DNA of 64,000 nucleotides from Piliocolobus tephrosceles. Lineage: Eukaryota; Chordata; Mammalia; Primates; Cercopithecidae. The notes beneath the pieces were generated by a model. That model saw only the letters and a program-made list of their open reading frames with translations, was not told the origin of the DNA and ran no database searches. Below, piece after piece: positions 1 through 12,985 of this stretch; positions within the stretch are counted from its first letter, which is position 1, and the number at the start of each line of letters is the position of its first letter. The translations under genes were made by a program, and so were the position numbers. The stretch is taken from assembly GCF_002776525.5 (NCBI RefSeq), contig NC_045446.1, forward strand, positions 63,328,742-63,392,741, given 5' to 3'.

Positions 1-614
1 GACTGGGCCATTACCGGGGCCTGAGGAGGACTACAGGTAAATGAGCCTCCCACGAGGTCTAGTCCCTCCCACGAAGTCCTGCCCAAGAGCCACCCCAGCT
101 CTGCCCACTTGACTTCTCCAGCCTGGGAGCCAGGTAAGAGCTGAGGAGTCCCAGGGCCTTGGCACTGCGTCAGATGTAGCCTGGGAGGTGGAGGTGACTC
201 ACTTGGGGGTGTCAAGATCCAGGAAACCACAGCCCAGGGTCAGGGCAGAAACCTGGAAACTCCTTGCCTTGCCTTGCCCCAGAACGATGAACAGGAGGGC
301 CCTGGCCTTTCCTAAGAAGGCCACAACTGAGGGTCCTCCTGTTGTCATGGAGGCCCAAATTCCAGTCAAGTTGTTGAGAGGTGCCCAAGGACCTGCCATT
401 GCCTGCCCCCTCTGGGCCTCGGCCTCCTCGTCCACTTATGTGGGGAGCAATGGGGCTAGATAAGCTTCAGTGTTCCTCGCAGCTCTGAATTTCTGTTTCA
501 TTGAGTATGTTTCAGGAGGCCCACAACCTCTGATGGTTCCTGGGGGTTCAGGGCAGGGGTGAGTGACAGGTGCTGAAAAGGGGAGGGTTTGCAAGGTTTA
601 GCAAATGTCATTAC

Positions 615-755
615 AGGATATGTTGTTACATTTGAATTTCAGATTAGCAACGAATAACTTTTTAGTATAAGCATATGTCCCAAATATCTGTTATGTTAAA
701 GAATTATTCACTGTTTATCAGAAATTCAAATTTGACTGGGCATCTTGTAGTTTCT
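615..755. repeat. Foldback (long imperfect inverted repeat) element
   Basis: The left arm around 621-665 and the right arm around 696-750 are imperfect reverse complements: TTTGAATTTCAGAT on the left faces ATCAGAAATTCAAA on the right. The AT-rich centre contains ATGTCCCAAATAT. I recognise the sequence as a common primate palindromic repeat but cannot name its family. It should be able to fold into a long hairpin. Confidence 0.6.
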
Positions 756-2074
756 CTGGCCATGCTAGGTGGGAAAGGTAATTGGAGCTGGGTCTTCATC
801 AGAGGAAGGTCTTAGACTCAGACAACCGGAGTTCTCGCCACCTCCCTTGCTGCCGTCAGGGTCCCTTATCCATGGACTTCTTGACGCTTTGTTGGAAGGT
901 AGGCGGATGAGGAAGTGAGAACCCTGGGATTAGGGGAAACTAAGAGCTATGTAGAGAGGCAGAGAGACCCCAAGACCCCAAGAGGCAGCACCTGAACTCT
1001 TCCTGGCCTGCACTCAGCTAACCTTGCCACCCCTCTTCCCCAGAACTCCTGTAAAGCTCAGCCTCATTCCTACTGCCACACCCTTGCTTGTTCCAGCCCT
1101 GCCTCTTTCTGTCCTGTACAAACTCTACCCACAGCCTCTGCCAGGAGCCCTTTCTTGGCTATCCCTTAGTGTTGTGACTTCCTCCTCTGGGTTCCCAGGG
1201 TGCTGTCAGTCACACTCCTCCTCATGGAGCTGTTCAATCAACGGAGCACCCTCTCTGGAGGAGGCTTTGGAGCAGGCTCTGGACACAGCCGACAGGGATC
1301 AGGACAGACACAGCCCCTGCTCCATGGAGCACCGGGTCTGGTGGGGAGGCAGACACACAATCACAAAACAGGAGAGAATGAATTGCCCTTTCACTGGGAC
1401 CGACTGGTACATGTGACTGAGGCTTCATGCAGGCGGAGGCCACGTTCTGTTGTATTTGGGCCCTACCACAGAGCAGGCTTCAGTGAATATTAGTGGCATA
1501 AGTGAGAGTGCAATGATGCAACTAAAGCTGGGAGTGGTGGGGACAGTGACTAAGTCTGAGAGGTCACCACGCAAACAGCCTGAACTCGGCAGCTCCGGCC
1601 GTGGCCTGGACCTGGTGAGGCTTGGCGTCATGGCATGCCATTGCTCATGAGAATCTGGCCCTGCAAGATGCTGCATTTCCAGGGAGCAGGGACTGGATCT
1701 TCCTCTCCTCTCATTCCCTCTCGCCCTGGCCAAGAACCTGATACAGGAGGAGAGCTGATAGAGGGAAATACTGTGTGGCTGTTCTACTGAGGCTGGAAGG
1801 ACCAGTCACACCACATTGTTCTTTCTCCTCTGCAGAGAATGTTGCTTGGGGCAATTTTAGTAAGTAGTCACAATCTCTCTCCAATAGTAGAAGAGATGAG
1901 TGACTTTCTCCCTGTATGCAGGTCCCAGTGGCATTTAGCATCTATCTGGTTGTCCAGACCCCTTCACAGCTATGGTCAGGGACCATGCAGTGACTGTGAC
2001 AGGGCCACACCTACCTACCCTTCACTGAGCCCTGGCTAAATGAGCCAGGCCCCCCTATACACACCACCTCCAGC

Positions 2075-2200
2075 GCCCAGATTAAAGAAGAAACTGAGGC
2101 TTGCGAAGTGTAGGTGCTAGAATGGCTAAGCCAGGATTGTAACTCAGATTTGTCTAATGCTGAGGCTCAAGCTCCTTCTGTTGCACTGAGCAGCCTCTAT
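2075..2200 (+). repeat. MIR fragment
   Basis: This is a diverged match to the MIR core and tail: a GAAACTGAGGC block, then a 'mature gene product'-like run ending near GCACTGAGCAGCCTC. MIRs are tRNA-derived SINEs shared by mammals. Confidence 0.5.
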
Positions 2201-4487
2201 TTTTTAAAGTAATCTCTGAGATGTTACTTATTTTTGGTACTCAGAAACTTACTCCAGCTTTATCCCACTTTGATCTTTATGACTTAGGTTGCAGATGCCA
2301 TCAAAGCTGTTGCTTGTCTGTGAACTGCAGCGGCCTTTGCCTGGAGCAGTAAACTGGATGGAGGGAGGGAAGCAGGAAGTTAGGGTTGAGACTGGCTCCC
2401 TGTGGGTTCACTGGCACTTTCCCAGGTCACCCCACCCTTCCTTCAGCCTGCCGCCCTGTCCTGAGTCATGCGGTTCCCCAGCACTCCTGGACCAGCTGAG
2501 CCCTGTGCATGCATGCACACAGTATTCCCCTGCAGCCTGTGCTCACACCACCCACCATGTACCACCCTCCACCTGGTCCTGCAAATACTTTGCTACTGCA
2601 AGGTATCCAATGGCCAAAATCCAAGGCTACCACTTGGGAAGATTCTTCATGGGTTTGCAGTGTGCCATGTCTCTCCTGCTAGACTGTGAATGCCTACAGG
2701 GCAGGGACCTTTCATCCTCTCGTTTGTGTGCTCAATAAGCACCTGCTATGTGCCAGGCATAGTGCTGTGTGCCAGGGTATAATTGGGGCTGATGTGCAGT
2801 CAGTACACAATGGCACAGCTGTAGTGGCCCTGAGACCTCCAAGTGCTCCAGCACCCTGGCTGCCCTTTGGTGTACTGCCTGTGCCTCCTCACAGCCATTC
2901 AATGAAAGGGCTAACGTCTGGCACACTGGGGGGCTCCAGGAGCTTGTGTCACATTGGCTCATGTCTTAGACCTCCTGGACCTCCCTGGCCTCTGTAGGTG
3001 TGTGCCTGATTCCAGGCAGGTTTGCACTGGGATAGGCATGAGGTGGTTTCAGTGATGAGTCACCTGATGACAGCCCTGTAGAATATAAAGGAGTGCTGGG
3101 TACAGGCATGTGCAAGACCTTGAGTGCTCCTCTGTGACAGTCTCCTCACCAGTACCTATCTGAGTCAAGTCTGGCCATAGGCAAATCCCTTGTCATCCTT
3201 TCCTCTCCCCCAACTGACTTCAGGATCCAGCCAGTTCTCTCTCTTTCTTTGCTGGCTTCTGTATCACTAATGGACTTGTGGTTTTGGGAGCAGGTGCCAT
3301 TTCCCTGCAGCCTGTGGACTTCTCATCAGCTCCATCCAAGAGTTTTGACAGGAGACGGAAGCATTGTTTAAAGTCCCAGTCTTCTAGTGGAGTCTCACTG
3401 AGTTTCTGGTTATGCCAGCTCCTGGTCCAAGGTCATTGCCAGCCCTTAGCTCATAGGCAGAGCTGAGACCTTTGGCAGGCTTGGTGCCCAGCTCAGTTTC
3501 CCAGGTCTGTGCTCCTACCCCAGGGGCTCTCACACACCCCGGTATGGTCTTCTAGGGCCTGTCTGTGTGCAGTGTTCACAGTGGCAAAAACACAGCAACA
3601 GCAGATGCAAATGCTCCCAGCAAAAGGAGGATTTTACACTCCTGGACCAGGGCTGGAACAGGGTTGTTTATTAAGAACATGGACTTTAGATAATTCTATT
3701 AAGATTATACATGGAAAGCCCTTGTTTTAGTATCTGACACATACTAGGTTTTCCATAAATTACAACTATCATTAAAGGCATTGTGAGGAGAGCAGGAGTT
3801 GCTATGATGGTTGACGGTGTGGTAAAGGTAGTGATTCTTGATAGTGATTATGGAGTCTCACTACTGACAATGGCAATGATAGTTTTCCTTACCCAGGGAA
3901 TGATATGTATCTCTCTGGGGATATTTATAGGTGTGTAGGTCAACATTTGATAGAGAGAGTCAAGAAGATAAGGAAATATGTCCTATGTGTAATTTCTAGT
4001 TTGATTATGGAGACATGATTCAGAGACATTAAAGAATTATAAGACTTCTCCCACTTGACCTGGGAGTCAAGGGCTTGGGAAAGGGAGGCACAAGGTACCT
4101 GGCACAAGGTAATCATTCAAATATGATTCCCCAAAATGGCATTGACAGCTTTCCTCCTCTTTCCACTGTTGGTCACTGTTAGAACAGAAGCGAGGCTGGT
4201 GAGCCAGTGAATCCCTGCTGCTTTCCCCTGCTCACTGCCTCCCTGCAACTTGCCAGAGGTTCACAAACCTTCAGGTAAATAACATGACAGGGAATGTCAC
4301 TGACAGAGGGTTAAGGGTGAAAATGTCAGGATGGGCAAGTATCAGACCCTCCGGGCCTTCCCCCAGCTGCTCCAGAGGAGTTTTGAGCTGAACTGCACCC
4401 CTGACCACAGCGGAGCCCACTACTGTGCTCACAGAACCACTGTCGGAGAGCTTCGAGGACTCACAGAGAACACAAACACCAGGAGAC

Positions 4488-4807
4488 TGGAAATTCAACT
4501 TTTTTGGGGGTGGGGAGGCAGAGTCTCACTCCGTCACCAAGGCTGGATTGCAGTGGCACAATCTCGTCTCACTGCAACCTCCCCTCCCGGGTTCAAGCAA
4601 TTCTCCTGCCTCAGCCTCCCGAGTAGCTGGGATTACAGGCGTGCACCACCACACCCAGCTAATTTTTGCATTTTTAGTAGAGACAGGGTTTCATGATGTT
4701 GGCCAGGCTGGTCTTGAACTCCTGACCTCAAGTGATCTGCCTGCCTCGGCCTCCCAAAGTGTTGGGATTGCAGGCATGAGACACTGTACCAGCCTGGAGA
4801 TTCAACT
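4488..4807 (-). mobile_element. Alu (S-type), minus strand, with TSD
   Basis: A full-length dimeric Alu reads in reverse from a T-rich start to the 5' end at about 4794. A 13-bp TSD, TGGAAATTCAACT at 4488-4500 and TGGAGATTCAACT at 4795-4807, has one mismatch and marks a retrotransposition event. The poly(A) tail has decayed to T/G-rich sequence. Confidence 0.88.
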
Positions 4808-4894
4808 TTCAAAAGGTAAACAATGGAAACCACAGAGGAGAGACTTTTAGACCCTCTGCCAGTGACATTCCAAATTACCAGTACCTTCACTAGT

Positions 4895-5035
4895 CCAGAC
4901 CCTTATTACCTGTATTTTACAGTTGTGGAAACTGAGGGTCATAGGGTTTAAATGAATGAATAAGTGATAGAATCAGGATTTGAATATAGGGTTGTCTATT
5001 CCAAATCATTCCTCTTAACCACTATCCTGCCAGTT
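4895..5035 (+). repeat. MIR fragment
   Basis: The order TTTTACAGTTGTGGAAACTG, then GAATCAGGATTTGAA, then TTAACCACTATCCTGCC matches the MIR consensus as I know it. The copy is diverged and 5'-truncated. Confidence 0.7.
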
Positions 5036-5348
5036 GAAGGCATGGTGATGCCCTTCTGAGCAAATGGATGGTGTCTGTGATACCCTTATGTACCAACCTT
5101 TTCTACTCAGCAGAGGAGGAAATGGCCCCTGGCTAGTGGGTGGAAGCATCAGTGGATATTATGCTGGATTAAGATGTCATTCTACTGTTGACTTAGAACA
5201 TAACCATGGGGCCATGAGGCCGCACCCCTGTGGGAAGGCAGTGAAATGGCTCATCTGAAGTTCTTCCTGGTGTGAGTGCCCTGGGAAAGATGTGTGGTAC
5301 AGGACGTGGGAAGCAGAACTGCTGTGGGATCTTATGGCTACAGAAGAG

Positions 5349-5681
5349 AGACCTGACTCTTTTTTTTTTGTTTCCTTTTTTTTTTTTTTGAGACAGAGTC
5401 TCACTCTGTCGCCCAGGCTGGAATGCAGTGGCAATCTTGGCTCAATACAACCTCTGCCTCCCAGGTTCCAGTGATTCTCCTGTCTCAGCCTCCCAGGTAG
5501 CTGGGATTATAGGCACATACCACCACACACAGCTAATCTTTGTATTTTTAGTAGAGACGGGATTTCATCATGTTGGCCAGGCTGGTGTTGAACTCCTGAA
5601 CTCAGGTGATCCACCATTTCGGCCTCCTAAAGTGCTGGGATTACAGGCATGAGCCACTGTGCCCGGCTAGACCCTGACTCT
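5349..5681 (-). mobile_element. Alu (S-type), minus strand, with TSD
   Basis: A complete Alu in reverse orientation with a long T tail interrupted by G and CC. The flanks AGACCTGACTCT (5349-5360) and AGACCCTGACTCT (5669-5681) form a TSD with a one-base indel. Confidence 0.9.
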
Positions 5682-5954
5682 CTTAGTCTGGACTTTTGAA
5701 GATATTGAAGATATTGGTGTCTATAAGGATGCCCCCAAGTCAGGAGCCTATCAAAAAGAGGCAGGTCAGGAACTAGAAGGGGAGGGTGGAGATCAGGCAA
5801 GGCCCTGTGTTTCTCCCTGGAGTCAGTTAGCACCTGGAGAACAAATGATACCTTACACGCCAAACTCTTTAGTAGGTCACACTCTACCCCATTCATGTCC
5901 CCATTGTCATCTCTATCTGAACAGCCTGTTACAGCCATTTTTAGGATGCAGTTT

Positions 5955-7625
5955 TTAAGGATAATAATTTAAAATAAAATTTTAGAACAAGTAGAGAAAC
6001 TTCTTAAAAGAATAGTTTTTGATGCACAGAAAAGTCACGAAGCTGGTACAGAGGATTCTCATATATCCTCACCCACTTTCCTCTACTGCTAACATCTTGT
6101 ATTTGCCACAGCAAATGAACCAGTATTAGTAAATTGTTAACTAAAATCCGTACTTTATTTACATTTCCTTCGTTTTTACCTAATGTCCTTTTTCTGTCCT
6201 GGGATTCCATCCAAGATGCCATGTTACACTTAAACATCATGCCTCCATCCTTTCTTCCTGGTCTGGGAGAGTTGCTCAGACTGTCCTGGTTTTTGATGAT
6301 CTTGACAGTTTTGAGTATTCATCATCAGGTATGGTGCAGACTGTCAATTTGGGCTTTGCTGTTGGTTTTCTCATGATTAGACTGGGTTGAGTTCTTGAGA
6401 GGAAGGTCACAGAGGTGAAGTGCCACTCTCATTGCATTATATCAAGGGAACATTCCAGCAGCATGACTCACCACATTGATAACAGGCTTGATCACATCAT
6501 AGAGGGAGTGATTGTCAGACTTATCCATGGCAAAGTTACTCAAAGGACGCATTCCAATCACTGAGATGGAAGGGGCAGTACCCCCTGGCAGTCTGCGTGG
6601 TGGGAACCCATGAGAGAACTCATCCGGTAGGCAAATCTCAGAGAGCAGCGTTCAAGTTCTGGGTTCAACTGCCCCATCTCAGCATCTAAGGCTATGGGCT
6701 CTACCAGCACTGGCAGGAACCAGTTCTGATTCATTTCCATGTTCTCAATACCCAGCACAGGGTTGTCGGTTGAATGTATAATTGAATTTGTTTTCTTTTG
6801 CAAATCATTTTTTATTGAGGTGAAAATCACATAATATACAATTAACCGTTTTAAAGCGTACATCTCAGTGGCATTTAGCACATTCACAGTGTTGTGCAAC
6901 CACTACCTCTAGTTCATGTGTATATATATATGTTTTTGTTTTTTTTTTTTCTGAGACAGGATCTGTCACCCAAGCTGGAGTGCAGTGGTGTGATCTCAGC
7001 TCGCTGCAACCTCCACCTCCCAGGATCAGGTGATCCTCCCACCTCAGCCTCCTGACTAGCTGGGACTACAGGCACACGCCACCATGCCCAGCTAGTTTTT
7101 GTATTTTTACATATTATTTTTCACCATGTTGCCCAGGCTGGTCTCAAATTCCTGGGCTCAAGCTATCTGCCAGCCTCAGCCTCACAAAGTGCTGGGATCA
7201 CAGCTGTGAACCACTCTGCCCATCTAAAACCTTTTCATCACCACAAAAGAAAATCTGCTTAAGCAGTCACTCCGTTTCCCCTACCCCTCAGCCCCTGGCA
7301 ACTGCCAATCTGCTTTCTGCCTCTGTAGGTTTATTTATTCTGAAGATTTCACATAGATGAAATCATATAATATGTGACTTTTGTATCTGGCTTCTTTCAC
7401 TTAGCACAATGTTTTTTTGAGGTTTGTCCATGTTGTAGCAGTATCAGAACTTTACTGCTCTTATGGTTGAATAATATTCCATTGTATGAATGCCACATTC
7501 TGTTATCCATTTATCTGTTGATGGACATTTAGGTTATTTCTACCTTTTGGCTATTGTGAATAGTGCTACTATGAGCATTCATGTATAGGTATTAGGTCTG
7601 AGTATCTGATTTCAATTATTTTGGG
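5955..7625 (-). mobile_element. Old L1 (L1M-type) 3' region, minus strand, split by an Alu
   Basis: The reverse strand resembles the 3' UTR of old mammalian L1 elements. Recognisable plus-strand blocks include TTTTTATTGAGGTGAAAATC near 6810, GTTGTGCAACCA near 6890 and the run around 7440-7560 about a Tb-like 'ATAATATTCCATTGTATG' box. No intact ORF2 remains. An Alu at 6932-7225 interrupts it. The 5955-6550 portion may be a separate, equally old L1 piece. Confidence 0.65.
6932..7225 (-). mobile_element. Alu (old S/J), minus strand, inside the L1M
   Basis: A dimeric Alu in reverse with a T-rich tail at 6932-6950 and a diverged 5' end (CACTCTGCCCATC). The L1 sequence continues on both sides, so the Alu is the younger insertion. 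Confidence 0.87.
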
Positions 7626-9379
7626 CTAATATTAATGCATGATTGGATTTTTAAAGAAGGTGGTATTTCCTCACAGGCTTTTAGGAAGCTGATCAAACTT
7701 ATGGCTCCAGTTATGGGCCAGGGCCTGTGAGAAGGGAGTTTCTGTCTTGGGCCAGGTTGAGATAATTATTTCACCAACAAGTTGGATAAAGACAAGCTGC
7801 ACATGTATCAGGTTCACCCATGACAAAAAGCCAGGAAGTGTGCTCAAAATCAATGCAAATATTTAAAATCGGAAACATATCAAGGCTTGCATGTGGTTCT
7901 TCCAAAGATTGTCCAAACACAGGCTATGGGAGAACTGGTTTACCAACAATGATACAAAAAGGAACTCAGAGTTTGAGCTGACCACAAGCTCTACACAAGC
8001 TAAGGCAGAGGCTGCCAAACAAACAAATGTAAATGGAGGCTGCATTAACAGAGGCATAGCATCCAGAACAGAGAATGGGACTGCCCTGCCCTGCTCCAAA
8101 CTCAGCCAGGCCCAACTGGAGCTCTAGGACCTTTCTGACACTTTGGGGTATGTGCTGAGTCAAGAGAGGGTGACCAGGCTACAGAGGCCTGAAAACCAAG
8201 CCATGTGACAAGTAGGCAGAGGACCTGAGTGGGAGCAGGGTGGCTGGAGCAGAATCTTTGCTGCCTGGGGTCTGCAGGGCTATCCCCCACAGAGGAAGGC
8301 ATTTTTCCTAGCAGGGAGTGAGATCTCTTCACTTTAGGGTTGGGTGTGCAAAGCGAGCAGGAGAACGATTCAGAACTTCAGGTGAGCCCAGGTGATCCTG
8401 GGAGTCAGGTGGCTGCCCTGGCATTCCCATACTGAGAAACACATTTAGCATGAGAGGAGGAAAGGGGCAGAAAGCAAGAATCTCCTTGGTGTTGGTTTTA
8501 TCTCCTCTTTCTCCTCCCTCCTCCTTTTTCTCCAGGCTGGCACCCAGCACAGTGCTATCCTAGGAAGACACAGCTAAATCCCAATGAAAGTAAAGGAATT
8601 TTGTCAGAATGATAAGCTGAAATCAACAGGGTATAATTTAACTGGCTGGCTTGTAAAAACCCAGGAAAATGTTTTGTGCTTTTAGGGTGAATGAAAAAAA
8701 GCAGGATACACAATTGTATTATACATTATGACTAGGTTAAAATGCCTAGAAAACCATAGTATCAAACACAACAAATCTTAATGTCAGTTACCTGTGTGAA
8801 TCACGACTGTCAGGATTTTTTATTTCCTGATTTATATTTTTCTGTATTTTTCAAATACTCTGCAATGAAGAACTGTTATTTCTAGCGTCAGATAAAACAA
8901 AATCCTTTGTTTAATACTTGAGAACTAATTGAACCCTGTGCCCCTCTCCCGCTCCCTACTCTCTGTGTTTCTTCTGGGCCCCTGGATCTCCCTGCCAGGG
9001 CTTTGTTCCCAGGAGGTGGTTGAGAAATTTCGGTAAACATGTGACGTCTTGCTTGAAGAGTCATACAAATAAATGATTCTAGGGCAGGAAGGAGAGCCCT
9101 AGCTCACTCTCAGGTGGAAAAGACCTGAAGGTGTGGGGAGCCCACAAGATGGGCACAGCCAACGTGATGGGGCAATCCCCAGGGTGGAGTGGGCCTCTCC
9201 CCTCCTGACAGAGGCTGCATTTGGCCATCAGCCTGGATGAATTTAGCCTGGGCAGGAAACATGGGCTGCCTAGAAGGGGACCTGGGAAGCCCACGTGGTG
9301 TGTGTGGCTTTGTGGCAACAGCCTCTGACACTGTCATGGGAAAGCATGGATTCCCTGAACACCTCCCTAGCATGCACTG
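7626..9379. other. Intergenic sequence, no gene recognised
   Basis: Short frames on both strands show no known domain or codon signature. The AT-rich part at 8580-8900 may be a decayed repeat that I cannot assign. No RNA gene or promoter signal stands out. Confidence 0.5.
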
Positions 9380-9540
9380 GGCTGACCCTTTCTTTACACA
9401 CAATCATTTAATCCACACACTAACCTACCAGGCAGGTGTCATTACCCCATTTTACCAGCAAGAAAATCCACACCCTGTGTGACTACGGTCACAAAGCTAG
9501 TATCTAGCAGAGGTGCTCTTAACCACTATGGCATACTGCC
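9380..9540 (+). repeat. MIR, fairly complete
   Basis: The run ATCATTTAATCCACACACTAA, CATTACCCCATTTTACCAG, GTCACAAAGCTAGTA and CTCTTAACCACTATGGCATACTGCC follows the MIR consensus from core to 3' end. Confidence 0.85.
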
Positions 9541-10551
9541 TGGAAACAGTCTTCAGCTTCCTGCTTGGCAGAATGGCCTGTCTCTTGCCTGCAGTGTCTC
9601 TTGCCTTTCAGTGGCCCCGCTGATAGTTTAGTGATTGCATGTGATGACACTTTAACTGTGGCCACGGAGAAAGGAGCTACTGCTCACTTGTTCATCTCTC
9701 AGGGATGGCAGGGGCCTCATCCCCGCCCCTTCCCCTGGCTCTCATGGGCTGTTCTGGGCCGTAGGGGAAAGATAAGGCTCTGTGGCCTTGGAGATAGGAA
9801 GGAGACCCTTGGGGAAGTAACTGGTCTCAGGTCTCAGGAAGAAGGCTGGTCTCAGGTCCCAGGTTCAGGTGAGTTCCCATTGCTGAGGGCATTATGATCA
9901 GGGCCTGAACAGGTCAGTTTGGATTCTTCAGAAGGGAGAAGCAATGTGAGTTTTTGAACCAGCCTTTAGGTCACAGCCTAGGCTGACAAGTGTATGACTG
10001 CACAAACCGAGAAGAGCCCCTTCCCTTCTCTTCTTAGAAGCTCGGAGAAGTTGCAATCAGATAGGACTTGAATGTGAGACTGCCTGATACTACCAGGTCC
10101 GTCTGGGTTTTGCTGCCCCCATTCACCCCCAAACAGCTGTTTTCTCCTAGAGTGGGAACTCAACCTCATGGAGACACCATGGGAACCAACGGCTCTGACA
10201 TCTAGAGTCCACTGTACAGCTGTGTCCTCACACAAGACCAGAGGAACAAGGGTCAGTGGGGACTCAGGGTTTCAGAACCTGCTCTCAAGAAATGATGTGG
10301 CACTGCCTGTCACTTGAGTGTTTTATGGTACAGACACAAGGAAAGGCAAAAACTAGAAATATATATACACTCACAAATAAAAGATTTCTATTTTTAAGTA
10401 TATAAGAAATATGTTACATATATAATTATACGCACCAATAGATAAATAAAAATTAAAATCTAGATATTTATACATATAAATTTGTAGCACCGTCTGCCAA
10501 TCTGGTGGCATTTCCTCATATATGTGAGAAGAAAAAGAAATGTATGTATGT
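9541..10551. other. Intergenic sequence, no gene recognised
   Basis: I see no coding signature. The end of the stretch (10360-10480) is AT-rich with scattered TATA-like runs that have no promoter context. Confidence 0.5.
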
Positions 10552-10849
10552 GGCCGGGCGCGATGGCTCACACCTGCAATCCCAGCACTTTGGGAGGCCA
10601 AGGGGGGCAAATCATGAGGTCAGGAGTTCCAGACCAGCCTGACCAACATAGTGAAACCCGTCTCTACTAAAAATACAAAAATTAGCCAGGCGTGGTGGTG
10701 CGTGCCTGTAATCCCAGCTACTTAGGAGGCTGAGGCAGGAGAATCACTTGAACCTGGGAGGTGGAGGTTACAGTGAGCTGAGATCACACCAGTGCACTCC
10801 AGTCTGGGTGACAGAGCGAGGCTCCTATCTCAGAAAAAAAAAAAAAAAA
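10552..10849 (+). mobile_element. Alu (S-type), plus strand
   Basis: A full-length element from GGCCGGGCGCGATGGCTCAC to an A tail ending at 10849. Its left arm retains CGCGATGG and the body has few changes. Confidence 0.93.
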
Positions 10850-11010
10850 GTATACACACACACATATACACATAAAATATCCATTTATGTATACTTATAA
10901 ATTTCACTATTATGTATGTATATGTGTAATTACATAGAGTAATACATACCAATATAAACATCTATGGATAAAATAAACACAAGCTACACACACACACACA
11001 CACACACAAA
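10850..11010. repeat. AT-rich and (CA)n simple repeats after the Alu tail
   Basis: Alternating TATACACACACAC runs follow the Alu tail, and a cleaner (CA)n block occupies 10986-11008. This pattern is consistent with tail-seeded microsatellite growth. Confidence 0.8.
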
Positions 11011-11733
11011 TGCACCTGCATTTATACCAGGGGCCATTAGGCCCTTTTGCAACCTACCAGCAGCGACAGGAGCCAAAGAGGCCACAGAAGTCTTTCCCTA
11101 CCAGTTCCATGTGAACTCCATGCTGATAGCAAACACCTGGCTAGTGACTTTAGGGGCCAAGGGAAAACTTCCCCTTTGCCCTCTGAATATTTGCTGAAAC
11201 ATCAACTGACCAAAGGCAGATGAATAGGAGAAAAGGCAGACACATTCATTAATATGCACGAGGGAGAACTACCGAGTGGCAATCCCAAGCCCCTGATGGG
11301 GTACGGAAGCTCATATGCCCTTTTTCATAGGGGAGGGAGAAGATGGGAATGCAGACAATTTTTTGAGGGGCGATAAATGATTATTAAGAAGAATGAATGG
11401 ACCAGAAAGACAGGAAAAAAGGGCAGGTGGACACCAAGACCACAGAGGGCCTTTTTATCCTTTAGAGTCAAAGATTCTCCCATTCCAGGACACTCAAATA
11501 TGGACAGTGGACAGGGGCAGAGATGGAGCAGTGGATTGGTGCCTTCCCCACCCTGGGTCAGAGGCTGTCAGAGCCTAGGTCCACCCACTCACGGTGTAAC
11601 CATGGGCATCCTGGCCACATGCCAAGGACACGGTGTTTATGTGGCTCCTGATGAACCTTCCTTCTCCTGAGGGTGGAGGAGCCTGGCCCCTGGGCTTAGG
11701 GTACAGCTCTCTCTGAACTAAAGAAACATTTCC
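11011..11733. other. Intergenic sequence, no gene recognised
   Basis: Part of 11160-11400 resembles old repeat debris that I cannot assign. No supported gene. Confidence 0.4.
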
Positions 11734-11734
11734 T

Positions 11735-12040
11735 GGCAGGGCACAGAGGCTCATGCCTGTGATTTCAGCACTTAGGGATGCTTAGAGGGGCAGATTGCTT
11801 GAACCCAGGAATTTGAGACCAGCCTGGCAAGATGGCAAAAACCCATCTCTACAAAAAAATAAATAGAAAAATTAGCTGGGCATTGTGGTGCACGCCTGTA
11901 GTCCCAGCTACTTGGGAGGCTGGGGTGGGAGAATCACTTGAGGCCAGGAGGTTGAGGCTTCAGTGAGGCTTTATCACACCACTGTACTCCAGCTTGGATG
12001 ACAGAGAGAGATCCTATCTCAAAACAAACAAACAAACAAA
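11735..12040 (+). mobile_element. Alu (J-type, diverged), plus strand
   Basis: The element begins GGCAGGGCACAGAGGCTCATG and ends in a (CAAA)n tail, AAACAAACAAACAAAC. The middle linker is A-rich (ACAAAAAAATAAATAG). Divergence across the body suggests an old J-family copy. Confidence 0.9.
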
Positions 12041-12825
12041 GTAAAATGACAAAGAAGAGAAATTTTCTATCATGTGCTGGGGCAAAGGGTTTGTCCAAGC
12101 TGGTCACTGGGCCCACAGAAGATAATTATCAATTTCTGCTTTTGGATGGAGGCAAACAGACCCAGCCCCAGCCCAGGGGGCTTGGTGATGAGGCAGGGGG
12201 ACACTTCAGGAAAGCAGGAGCCAGAGGAAGGGTCCCAACTCTAGGGACACATGCCCAGGGACTTTGGAGGGCTAATTCTTCCTTCCCTGCCAGTTCCAGG
12301 AAGGCCTCCAATAGCCTTTGGGGCCCACGCTGGTGGCCTCAGAATAGCCAGGGGTATGCTGAATCTGCCCACTGTCCAGGCCCCAGGTACACTGAGCCAT
12401 GGGCAGCCCGGCTCACCTTGCTGGACATCAGCAGCATCACAACTGCCTCATATGCCCTGTTGGGTAACTGGGAAGAGGCTGACGGTTTGTGGGTGTTGAG
12501 TAACCACTGGGCTTCCTGAAACTTCTAGTTTCTTTCAGGACCACTCCCCATCTTCCTCTTTCAGGGTCAGGCTGGGGGCTGGGGAGTATTCACATGCCCA
12601 CATTCATTTATTCATTCAACAGTGTCTGCTCACCACCTCCCCTGCTCCTGCCCTGGCCTGGGCTTGGGGGGACCCAGAGAGACATCCATAGAGTTCTGCG
12701 CTCCTGGATTCTCTGGCTCAGACGATGATCCCACCATGTACTCCTGCAGCCAAGGCAGAAATTCAGGCATCAGCCTGGACTCCTCCCTCACGCCCCCTCA
12801 TGTGCCCTGATGTCCTCTGTTGCAT
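12041..12825. other. Intergenic sequence, no gene recognised
   Basis: GC-moderate unique sequence. The longest frame, starting inside the upstream Alu, is a repeat read-through and not a gene. Confidence 0.5.
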
Positions 12826-12985
12826 TGTTTATCATCTTTTATTGTAAAGGCTCCAATTGTCCATTTCCCTATCTAGATGCAATGAAGGCAGGGGCTATGT
12901 CTATCTTGTTCCCTGCTGTATTCTGGGCACCTGGCACAGTGCCTGGCACTTAATAGATGCTAATTAAACATTGTTGATTGAATCA
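12826..12985 (+). repeat. L2 3' end
   Basis: The motif order GCAATGAAGGCAGGGGCTATG, CTGGCACAGTGCCTGGCACTT, AATAGATGCTAATTAAAC, then TTGATTGAATCAC matches the L2 3' end as I know it. Confidence 0.75.

Larger units (their letters stand above)
1..4487. other. Intergenic sequence, no gene recognised
   Basis: No reading frame here resembles a known protein, and none has a convincing splice context; all are short and of random composition. A foldback repeat and a MIR are listed separately. The rest looks like old, mostly unique intergenic DNA. In the human map as I remember it, the next gene on this side is FCHSD2, tens of kilobases away, so its absence is expected. Confidence 0.6.
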
